From positions 1 through 64,000 of the forward strand of contig NZ_JAAVVZ010000015.1 of assembly GCF_023910635.1 (NCBI RefSeq): DNA of 64,000 bases, in the 5' to 3' direction. The stretch is from Sphingorhabdus sp. (lineage in GTDB: Bacteria > Pseudomonadota > Alphaproteobacteria > Sphingomonadales > Sphingomonadaceae). The notes below the pieces were generated by a model that worked only from the letters and a program-made list of their open reading frames with translations, did no database searches and was not told where the DNA came from. Made by a program: the position numbers and the translations under genes. Shown here one piece after another: positions 25,796-32,633 of this stretch (position 1 is the first letter of the stretch; every line of letters begins with the position of its first letter).

Positions 25796-26473
25796 ATGAC
25801 AAAAAAAATTCAGTCGGTTTTTTCATGCCCGCAAGGTGGCTCGGCCGACCTTGAAGAGGCGATACTGCAAATCCGCGGACCGCGTCCAACGCATACGGCG
25901 ACTGCTCGAGAGATTTTAGGCGCTGCAATTGCGCTGGTTGAAGAGGTCGGTGCTGAAAATTTTTCAGCACGCAAAGTCGCCGACCGTTCAGGATTGAAGC
26001 TGGCGTCAGTACAATATTATTTTCCGACACGGGCAGCGCTTGTCCGGGCGATGATTGAACAATGGATCGATGACTACCATGATCGCCTTTTGGCACTGCT
26101 GGCAGATCAATCGGAAGACCCGGCCGCTGCAATGACCGGATATCTTGATTTTCTGATGACCGAATCACTGGCTCTGCGCGGACGAGCCTTTTGGAACTAT
26201 GTATGGTCATTGGCTGATCTGGATGCCGAAGTCAGCGCGGCGCTAGATCAATTCATGGCGCTTTATCGCTCGTTGTTCGCCATGCTTATTCGTCGGTTAA
26301 ACCCAGCCCTTTCCGAATTGCAATCTGTTCGGCTGGCCGCAGCACTTAGCAGCATGATCGACGGCATGGGCACCGTGATTGGTGAGGGCCGCTATGTTGC
26401 CAGCGATCTGATCGGCCTTGACGCGATGGTAAAGTCGCTAGCTTACCGCATCATGTGTGAAAAGCCAGTATGA
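25796..26473 (+). CDS. TetR-family transcriptional regulator
   Basis: A 225-residue TetR/AcrR regulator. The N-terminal helix-turn-helix is TAREILGAAIALVEEVGAENFSARKVADRSGLKLASVQYYFPTRAAL in pattern (about 40-85), and the C-terminal all-helical ligand-binding domain follows. The start is the ATG at 25796, with GAGGGTGAG upstream; a GTG two codons before is an alternative. It is divergent from the Rieske/SCP2 operon and probably controls it, itself and the flanking transporters through TGTCANNTGACA sites. Nine bases after its stop is the left end of an AGGGTCAGGACC element. Confidence 0.9.
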   Translation: MTKKIQSVFSCPQGGSADLEEAILQIRGPRPTHTATAREILGAAIALVEEVGAENFSARKVADRSGLKLASVQYYFPTRAALVRAMIEQWIDDYHDRLLALLADQSEDPAAAMTGYLDFLMTESLALRGRAFWNYVWSLADLDAEVSAALDQFMALYRSLFAMLIRRLNPALSELQSVRLAAALSSMIDGMGTVIGEGRYVASDLIGLDAMVKSLAYRIMCEKPV

Positions 26474-26481
26474 GGCTTGCT

Positions 26482-26686
26482 AGGGTCAGGACCTATTAAA
26501 TTCACCTTCGCGGTTTGAGGCCATACTGTTCAGTGAAAGGCGGCAAAGCGCAGGCTTAGTGGTTCTAAGTCTAGCTTTGCCAACGTAGCAATGGACAGTA
26601 TGGGTCAAATCCGAAGGACGCCAAAATGGCTTCGATATCTTTGCCATTTTGACGCCGCGAAGGTGGATTTAAGTGGTCCTGATCCT
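26482..26686. repeat. Complete AGGGTCAGGACC element (copy E, 205 bp)
   Basis: Both terminal repeats are present (AGGGTCAGGACC at the left, GGTCCTGATCCT at the right), with the CCATACTGTTCAG, CTTAGTGGTTCTAAG and GCCATTTTGACGCCGCG modules between. It fills the whole gap between two convergent genes: it begins 9 bases after the tetR stop and ends 2 bases before the stop of the MFS gene. It may serve as a two-way terminator. Confidence 0.88.
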
Positions 26687-26688
26687 AG

Positions 26689-27912
26689 CTACCGCAAGAT
26701 GACGCGGGTTGCAAAAGTGAACGCCGGAATAGAGGAAACAAGAAACATCACCGCAACCGTTACGGCCAAAAGCGGGCTGTGTGTTCCGGTTGAAGTCAGC
26801 CCGACCGCCGCCGGGCCGATCATCATTCCTGCTGCCTGTAAAGCTGGCGTCAACGATGCAGCAGCGGGGCCATCGCGGTGCTGTGCCAACGCGCCTAGCT
26901 GCAACGGGGCGATAAACGCGGTGGCGCACGCACCGATCAAATAATAGCTAACATAACTGGGGATACCTAACGCAAAATAGAGCGGTGCGATGCTGGCAAG
27001 CGTAATCGCAGCGCCCCCTATAAAGGCGGACCGTCGTCCAAGTTTTATAGCCACCGGTGCAGCCGCTAGGCTGCCGATAACCGCCAACAATGTCGAGCCG
27101 ACGAGGAGATGGCTCATCCCATCAATCGACATTCCAACGGTCCGACCCAATACTTCAGAAAACGCCCATGCCGCTTGGGTTGAAGCAGACAATAGCGCGA
27201 TTGAAAGCAATAGTAACCAGCTGTGCACCGACAGGCTGGTTGCGGACGCAGAAAGCGCCACAGGGTCGGCGGAGCATGGCGGCAGGTGGCGGGTCAAGGG
27301 CAAAGCGAATGCAAAGCAAACAGCAAGAAGCGCGACAACGCCATGCCAGCCGCCCATGGCGTCAATCATCGGCAATAGCACCAGGACAGCAAGGCCGATG
27401 ACCAGTTGAGTGGCAAAGGCAAAAGCAAAGTTGCGGTCTGGCTCTGCGCTGCTCGACAGCGTAATGATCGCAATCACCAGCAAAGGACCATCTCCAAAAA
27501 TGCTGGTCAGCGCCCGGATTGCGAATAAAACAGTAAATGACGTCGTGAGTGCCGTGAGCATTATTCCAACGATCATCACGATAAGCGCGCTTGCCGCTGC
27601 CACCCGCCAGTTAACACGGTTAATCCACCACCGCGCACTTAACGCGGCGATCACGCCACCGAACGATTCCACGCCCGCCAAAAGGCCGATCTGCTGGTCT
27701 GACATAGGCAACCGCGCTGCCAGAAGCGCCATATAGACTGGCGTGATATAGGTGACCAACGGCGCAAGAGCATATAGCAGCCATGCGCTGCGCGCGCCCG
27801 GACTTTTGACGTCACAGTCCACACCTCGGCGCGTTCTGGGTATGCGCGCAAGCATGGCTGAGATCGGATCGCTTTGGCGGATCAACCGTTTGATGAATTC
27901 ATGTATCAGCAT
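26689..27912 (-). CDS. Major facilitator superfamily transporter
   Basis: A 407-residue integral membrane protein with about 12 predicted spans, beginning WLLYALAPLVTYITPVYMALLAARL after a charged N-terminal tail of about 40 residues. An MFS loop-type motif is present near IKLGRRSAF. It overlaps the upstream MFS gene by 14 bases, so the two form a transporter operon. The ligand is unknown; import of the Rieske substrate or efflux of a product are both possible. Confidence 0.82.
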   Translation of the reverse strand: MLIHEFIKRLIRQSDPISAMLARIPRTRRGVDCDVKSPGARSAWLLYALAPLVTYITPVYMALLAARLPMSDQQIGLLAGVESFGGVIAALSARWWINRVNWRVAAASALIVMIVGIMLTALTTSFTVLFAIRALTSIFGDGPLLVIAIITLSSSAEPDRNFAFAFATQLVIGLAVLVLLPMIDAMGGWHGVVALLAVCFAFALPLTRHLPPCSADPVALSASATSLSVHSWLLLLSIALLSASTQAAWAFSEVLGRTVGMSIDGMSHLLVGSTLLAVIGSLAAAPVAIKLGRRSAFIGGAAITLASIAPLYFALGIPSYVSYYLIGACATAFIAPLQLGALAQHRDGPAAASLTPALQAAGMMIGPAAVGLTSTGTHSPLLAVTVAVMFLVSSIPAFTFATRVILR

Positions 27913-29080
27913 GGACCTGGACTTTTTCTTCTACACCAAAGCTGTCCGCAGGCAGCGGCTGACGTATCCGCACGAGTAGCCATAATATAAGCAGCATTGG
28001 TCCAAGCGCTAAGAATAGCCCCCAATTGTTCGTTATGCTCAGGCCCAGGCCTCCAATTGCTGGGGCAAAGGCACCGCCGACGGTGTAGGCCGCAACAACG
28101 GTCGGTATCGCCAGGCTTTGTCCGCGATGCGATGTGCCAACGCGGATCATGGTCAGCGTATAAATAGCACCGCCCGCCCCGCCCCAGATGACGCCTGCTA
28201 GCCAGATTGCCAGCGGAACATGGTACGCCACCGGAACAATCAACAAAGATAGGAACAGCGCGCCACACAATAATTGCGCTATCAGGTTGATGCCGACGCG
28301 ATCGGCAAGCCAACCTATGGGATATTGAACGACTAAGCTGGCGAGTGCGATCACGCCCGTCAATATCATGGCGGAATCACCTGTCATCGCCCCTAGCCGT
28401 TCCGCTTGAACCGGGCCCAAGACATTCAATCCCACTTCAAAAACGCCACCAATACAGCCTAGCGCGGCCAGCGGCAATAAAGGCAGAAAGCCTGTTTCAT
28501 GTTGGGAGGATTGCTTATTCGGGAATGCAATATCCAGATTTTTATTACCGGGTATAATAGGTAGCCATGCCGCCAACGCCAAAATGGCCGCCACCAACCC
28601 GGCACTGTTCAGCGATAGCCCAAATAGCGGAACCAAAAACGGCCCGATGACATAAGCTGCGGCAACAAGGGATTGATAGGCTCCCGTTGTTGCGCCAAGA
28701 CGATCAAGTGGCGCTGACCATGCAATCAAAGCTTCCAATGCGGTCCAGCGATACGCCGCGCCAATACCCACCAACGCGGCACCAAAGCACAATATCATAT
28801 ACTCGCGAGAGGCAACGCTGACAACGATACCCAGTGTTGACAAAAACAAACCCAGCCTAAACATCCGGACAAAACCGAAGCGGCGCATGGCGAGAGAAAC
28901 AAATGGTAAATTTGCCAGCAGCGCACAAAATGGCACGGCTGCGTAAATGCCCACGAGCGCTGGCGATAGACGCTGATCGTTCAGGAACAGCGCGATCATC
29001 GGGAACATCATCGCAACCGCCACAACATCAATCAACGACGACAGCGTATAACGCCATACAAGTTTCATTGTGGACTGCAT
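27899..29080 (-). CDS. Major facilitator superfamily transporter
   Basis: A 393-residue MFS protein with 12 likely membrane spans, charged loop residues in AMRRFGFVRMFRLG, and GWLADRVGINL (variant of the MFS motif A). The start is the ATG at 29080, which has a weak ribosome binding site; a longer in-frame version would cover the operator at 29096-29107 and is unlikely. Operator and gene order tie it to the TetR/Rieske group. It is the first gene of a two-transporter operon, and two paralogous but diverged transporters in tandem might work on related substrates. Confidence 0.82.
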   Translation of the reverse strand: MQSTMKLVWRYTLSSLIDVVAVAMMFPMIALFLNDQRLSPALVGIYAAVPFCALLANLPFVSLAMRRFGFVRMFRLGLFLSTLGIVVSVASREYMILCFGAALVGIGAAYRWTALEALIAWSAPLDRLGATTGAYQSLVAAAYVIGPFLVPLFGLSLNSAGLVAAILALAAWLPIIPGNKNLDIAFPNKQSSQHETGFLPLLPLAALGCIGGVFEVGLNVLGPVQAERLGAMTGDSAMILTGVIALASLVVQYPIGWLADRVGINLIAQLLCGALFLSLLIVPVAYHVPLAIWLAGVIWGGAGGAIYTLTMIRVGTSHRGQSLAIPTVVAAYTVGGAFAPAIGGLGLSITNNWGLFLALGPMLLILWLLVRIRQPLPADSFGVEEKVQVHADT

Positions 29081-29095
29081 GACAATCTGACTACC

Positions 29096-29107
29096 TGTCA
29101 GTTGACA
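29096..29107. promoter_or_regulatory. TGTCANNTGACA operator upstream of the MFS operon
   Basis: TGTCAGTTGACA, 15 bases upstream of the MFS start codon, within CTGTCAGTTGACAG. A second half-matching site, TGTCAAACGACA, follows at 29111-29122, in phase about 15 bases on. It is the third copy of the sequence. Confidence 0.6.
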
Positions 29108-29370
29108 GAATGTCAAACGACAGGTGGCGTGAATTACCTTTTGAAGTTTTGTTATGATCACACGCAGAACTGTAATCGCGTTGACAGCGGCATTGGCGCT
29201 TACCGCTGCGTAACTCATCAGAGCACATCCCAAACAATCCCAAGCAATGATAATAACTACTTGTAAAGTATATCAAATTTTTGCATATCGAAAAAATGCA
29301 CAAACCGCACACATAACCCAGAAATTCATTATGAATTATTGATTTATATAAATTATTTTAATCGTTAAGG

Positions 29371-29418
29371 GCCCTCAGAAGGCAGAGACCAGAGGTTCGA
29401 ATCCTCTTGGTCGCACGC
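29371..29418 (+). repeat. Degenerate copy of the tRNA-Arg 3' half (possible attachment-site remnant)
   Basis: GCCCTCAGAAGGCAGAGACC and the following AGAGGTTCGAATCCTCTTGG match bases 16889-16928 of tRNA-Arg with only two differences in the first 40; the acceptor strand then diverges (TCGCAC versus GTGCGC). No 5' half precedes it, the upstream 130 bases being AT-rich. A 3' tRNA fragment in direct orientation at the far end of an accessory region is the usual footprint of tRNA-site integration. Confidence 0.65.
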
Positions 29419-29594
29419 CCAATCCCATCCTATCTGCTGCTGATGAAGGCCGTGAAGGCTATGTTCCGAACGTCGTCTACACGTGCGGAGCGATCCGCGT
29501 TGGATATGATCTCTTCCTGCCTTAGGTCGTCGGCGATAGCTCTGTGTGTTTCGCATTTGTAGCGAACCACGAGATTTTAGCTGCGATCAGATAG
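29418..29594 (+). pseudogene. Remnant of a GH130-like glycosidase/phosphorylase C-terminus
   Basis: Immediately after the tRNA-like fragment one plus frame reads PNPILSAADEGREGYVPNVV, then VYTCGAIRVGYDLFLP, a TAG where a Tyr codon would fit, then VVGDSSVCFAFVANHEIL and a final stop at 29592-29594. EREGYVPNVVYSCGA and the closing PY-x-x-x-DSS-x-x-FA pattern are typical of the end of glycoside hydrolase family 130 proteins. Only about 58 codons remain, and the frame carries an internal stop, so it is a dead fragment. Confidence 0.6.
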
Positions 29595-29706
29595 CAACGT
29601 TTGCATTATCTGCGCCGCAAAATTTCCAGTATTGCTGTCTTTTGCTGACCTGCTCAAACAACACCGCACAATTGACGGCCAGATAGCAAGCAAACGCGCA
29701 AGCGGC

Positions 29707-30489
29707 TTAACTTGGCACGAACTCAATCTTGTCCGCAGCTGCGCCAGACATGATGAAACCAATAGGCCGTTCGGTCTCTTCCTGCAGATGCGCGATGATA
29801 CTTGCGGTGCGCGCGAGCAGTGAAATGCCTTTCAGTGCCGCCAACGGAAAGCCGACGTCAAGCATGACAGCGGGAATCGCGCCATTGACATTTATAGGTA
29901 GTGGCCGCCCGATCGCCTCTGGCAAAATGTCCTGAATGGCGCGCAGCATGCCGATATGCTTGCCAACAATCCCATGTTCTTCGGCGAGACGCAGCAAAAG
30001 GTTTGCGCGCGGGTCGCCGTCTGAATGTTGCGGATGGCCAAATCCGGGAATTGGTTGTTTGTCGGCACGCCGCGCGATGATTTTCGCTTTGGCAATGTCG
30101 GAGGCATCGGCGCCTTCAGATTCTGTTGCCTCTACACATTCAGCGTAAAAACGCCCCGCTACTTCGGCGCTGCCTAAGACGACGCTGCCGCAACCTAAAA
30201 GGCCGGCTGCAACGGCTCCATGGAACGCCTCTGGCGCGGCAGCGAAGGTCATGCGCGATGCAACGACGCTGGGAACCAAGCCATGCTCGGCAATTGCCGC
30301 GAGTACGGCATTGCAGAAGAACAATTGCGTCGGAGTCGGCAGAGTTCCGGTGACGAGCATCCAGAAATAGCTCGTGAAATCGATCTTACCGATCACGTCC
30401 TCGCACAAATCCAGCCCGCGCACATTTATGCTGTGTGCGTCCGAAGTGCAGATGGATGTAAAAGGTGCGTCTTGTTTACCGATGCGCAT
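29707..30489 (-). CDS. Citrate synthase-like protein (citryl-CoA lyase type)
   Basis: A 260-residue member of the citrate synthase superfamily, of the short form usually called citryl-CoA lyase. The FHGAVAAGLLGCG segment and IPGFGHPQHSDGDPRANLLL carry the two catalytic His positions of citrate synthases. The position of the catalytic Asp (NVD in citrate synthase) reads INVNGAIPAVMLDVGFP, that is Asn; I am not certain this is abnormal for the lyase branch. It is divergent from a class III CoA-transferase gene, with an IclR-type operator between them, so it may cleave a CoA ester made by that transferase. Confidence 0.78.
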   Translation of the reverse strand: MRIGKQDAPFTSICTSDAHSINVRGLDLCEDVIGKIDFTSYFWMLVTGTLPTPTQLFFCNAVLAAIAEHGLVPSVVASRMTFAAAPEAFHGAVAAGLLGCGSVVLGSAEVAGRFYAECVEATESEGADASDIAKAKIIARRADKQPIPGFGHPQHSDGDPRANLLLRLAEEHGIVGKHIGMLRAIQDILPEAIGRPLPINVNGAIPAVMLDVGFPLAALKGISLLARTASIIAHLQEETERPIGFIMSGAAADKIEFVPS

Positions 30490-30510
30490 GATTGCTCCCG
30501 ATTTCGAATT

Positions 30511-30534
30511 TCGAAGTTGATTTCGTTATTCGAA
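30511..30534. promoter_or_regulatory. 24-bp operator in the lyase/CoA-transferase divergent promoter
   Basis: The pattern TCGAANTTGA-N-TTCG-N-T-N-TTCGAA spans these 24 bases and recurs at 32543-32566 upstream of the TonB receptor gene, with four differences. The TTCGAA ends form an inverted repeat. The IclR-family protein encoded in the same cluster is the natural candidate to bind it. Confidence 0.65.
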
Positions 30535-30567
30535 TTTTCTACGATGAAGTCAAGTCTGGAGACATAA

Positions 30568-31713
30568 ATGGCAAAGCCGCTCAGCAATATCACTATACTC
30601 GAAATGGGTACATTCATTACTGGGCCGGCCGCCGGTATGCTGCTCGCTGACCTTGGTGCGACGGTTATCAAGATTGAACAGCCGAAGGTTGGTGACCCGT
30701 TTCGCGCATTTCGCGGTGCTTTGTATAGCCCGCATTTTCAAACCTATAACCGGAATAAGAAAAGCATCACGCTGGACACTCGGCTGCCAAAGGATCTGGC
30801 TGTGTTTGATGCGCTGCTCGCCGACGCTGATGTGTTTATTCAGAATTTCCGTCCCGGTGTGGCTGAAAAAATCGGCGTGTCGCCAGCGCGTTTGCAGGGG
30901 CTGAACCCCCGACTTGTCTATGCGTCAATCTCCGGCTTTGGAAATGAGGGCCCTGACCGTGACCGGCCAGCATTTGATACGGTTGCGCAAGCCGTCAGTG
31001 GTTTCCTGCGGTTGTTGGTAAACCCTGTCCACCGCCGTGTGGTTGGGCCAGCTTTGGCAGACGCAACGACGGGTTTCTATGCAGCTTATGGCGTGTTGGC
31101 TGCCTTATACGAACGCGAACGTACCGGCAAAGGCCGTTTGGTCGAAACATCCATGTTTGAATCCATGGCGCATTTCAATCTTGATGATTTCACGCATTAC
31201 TTCTCCGACAATCAGATCATGGGCCCATATAGCCGCCCGAATGTATCGCAATCTTATGTCTTCGAATGTGCCGATGGGGCCTGGATCGCCCTGCACATGT
31301 CATCGCCACCCAAATTCTGGGAAAATCTGGCAATAGCGGTTGGCCAGCCAGATATGCTGAGTTTACCAATGTTCGAAAGCCGTGAGGCGCGGATTGCGAA
31401 TTACGAAAATGTCATCGGCTTTCTGGCACCGATCTTCAAAACCCGTGACCGCCCGGCATGGTGCGATATCTTGCGTGGATTGGAAGTGCCGCACGCCCCT
31501 ATGAACACATCAAAAGAGGCAATTGAGTCCGAACAGGCTAAGGCGCTTCAACTGTGCATTGAAGATCCAAATGGCCCGCATGGCGTGTTCCGGACCATCA
31601 GATCGCCCGTGACTTTCGACGGCGAACGTGCTCTTGACGTTACTGCACCGCCCGTGCTCGGCGCGCATGATGAAGAGTTGGTTGCGCCGCTGAGAAGGGC
31701 CTTGGAAAGGTAA
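30568..31713 (+). CDS. CaiB/BaiF family class III CoA-transferase
   Basis: A 381-residue class III CoA-transferase, which moves CoA between carboxylic acids through an aspartyl-CoA ester. The catalytic Asp is D165 (LADATTGFYAAYG). Further marks are ITGPAAGMLLADLGATVIKIEQP near the N-terminus, NRNKKSITLD, and ISGFGNEGPDRDRPAFDTVAQA. The start ATG at 30568 follows GGAGAC. It is the first gene of an IclR-linked cluster and would activate the substrate to its CoA ester. Confidence 0.92.
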   Translation: MAKPLSNITILEMGTFITGPAAGMLLADLGATVIKIEQPKVGDPFRAFRGALYSPHFQTYNRNKKSITLDTRLPKDLAVFDALLADADVFIQNFRPGVAEKIGVSPARLQGLNPRLVYASISGFGNEGPDRDRPAFDTVAQAVSGFLRLLVNPVHRRVVGPALADATTGFYAAYGVLAALYERERTGKGRLVETSMFESMAHFNLDDFTHYFSDNQIMGPYSRPNVSQSYVFECADGAWIALHMSSPPKFWENLAIAVGQPDMLSLPMFESREARIANYENVIGFLAPIFKTRDRPAWCDILRGLEVPHAPMNTSKEAIESEQAKALQLCIEDPNGPHGVFRTIRSPVTFDGERALDVTAPPVLGAHDEELVAPLRRALER

Positions 31714-31718
31714 GATTG

Positions 31719-32531
31719 ATGTCTAAGATGCAGAAAGACCCCGAGTATCTTTCGACACTCGAACGTGGTCTTTCGGTATTGCGAGCCTTTGACGATCAAC
31801 ATCCAGAAATGCGCTTGAGTGAGGTTGCTGCCGTTACAGGATTAAGCCCTGCGGTGGCCCGCCGCTGCCTCAATACATTGGTTGCTTTGGGGTATGTGGC
31901 GCAGCATGACCGCAACTTCCTGCTTCGGCCGGAGGTGCTTGCCTTTGGATCTGCCTTTCACTCGTCGATGCATCTTGAACAAGTGTGCGTTCCGCCACTG
32001 CAGGGTCTGCGCGATGAAACTGGGGATAGCGCGTCTATGGTGTCATTGGCGGGCAAAGACATCTTATATCTGGCGCACGTCTCGACCAACCGGCGTATCC
32101 GGCTGGGCGTAAATGTCGGCACGCGCTTTCCGGCGCATGCCACCTCGATGGGTAAAGCCATCTTGGCGTTTATGCCCGATGCCGACATAGAGGCCTTTCT
32201 TGCCACCGCACCATTTGAGAAATTCACTGAGCATACCGTGATAACGGCCGATGCAATGCGGGCGCGGCTGATGCATATCCGTGACAAGGGATATGATTCC
32301 GCCTTTGACGAGCTCGACTTTGGTATTGTTTCGGTTGCGGTGCCGGTCTTTGACGCATCGCGGCGGGCAATTGCTGCGGTCAATTGCTCGACATCAACAA
32401 CGCGCATTTCGCAAGAAGATCTCATCGCATCGCGCCTACCGCTGCTGCGCGAAGCCGCCGCAGAGATAGAATCTGCACTTCGGCGATGGCCTTCACTGGC
32501 CTTTGCCCTGAAGGCTGATTCTACAACATAA
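31719..32531 (+). CDS. IclR-family transcriptional regulator
   Basis: A 270-residue IclR/PcaR-type regulator: N-terminal winged helix (STLERGLSVLRAFDDQHPEMRLSEVAAVTGLSPAVARRCLNTL in pattern, about 12-55), then the ligand-binding GAF-like domain with FPAHATSMGKAILAF and the closing SVAVPVFDASRRAIAAVNCS. PcaR-like members respond to aromatic-acid intermediates. It lies between the CoA-transferase and TonB receptor genes and probably binds the 24-bp sites at 30511 and 32543. The start is the ATG at 31719; a TTG one codon upstream is possible. Confidence 0.92.
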   Translation: MSKMQKDPEYLSTLERGLSVLRAFDDQHPEMRLSEVAAVTGLSPAVARRCLNTLVALGYVAQHDRNFLLRPEVLAFGSAFHSSMHLEQVCVPPLQGLRDETGDSASMVSLAGKDILYLAHVSTNRRIRLGVNVGTRFPAHATSMGKAILAFMPDADIEAFLATAPFEKFTEHTVITADAMRARLMHIRDKGYDSAFDELDFGIVSVAVPVFDASRRAIAAVNCSTSTTRISQEDLIASRLPLLREAAAEIESALRRWPSLAFALKADSTT

Positions 32532-32542
32532 AAATTCGCATA

Positions 32543-32566
32543 TCGAACTTGACTTCGATTTTCGAA
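32543..32566. promoter_or_regulatory. 24-bp operator upstream of the second TonB receptor gene
   Basis: It matches the operator at 30511-30534 in 20 of 24 positions: TCGAA, then TTGA, TTCG and TTCGAA in the same spacing. It lies 67 bases before the TonB receptor start codon, which carries a strong GGGAGGATGA ribosome binding site. Confidence 0.65.
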
Positions 32567-32633
32567 CGATTTAACACGATGTGATACGCTTCGGTGATAG
32601 AAGGCGTTCGACATAATCCGGGGAGGATGAAGA

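Noticed and set aside
25296-26210. Minus-strand frame of 304 codons across the Rieske/tetR promoter
   Set aside because: It spans the divergent promoter and the tetR gene in antisense and lacks domain signatures.
29371-29418. A second functional tRNA gene
   Set aside because: There is no 5' half, the acceptor strand cannot pair, and the anticodon loop sequence would not fit a normal tRNA. Treated as a remnant.
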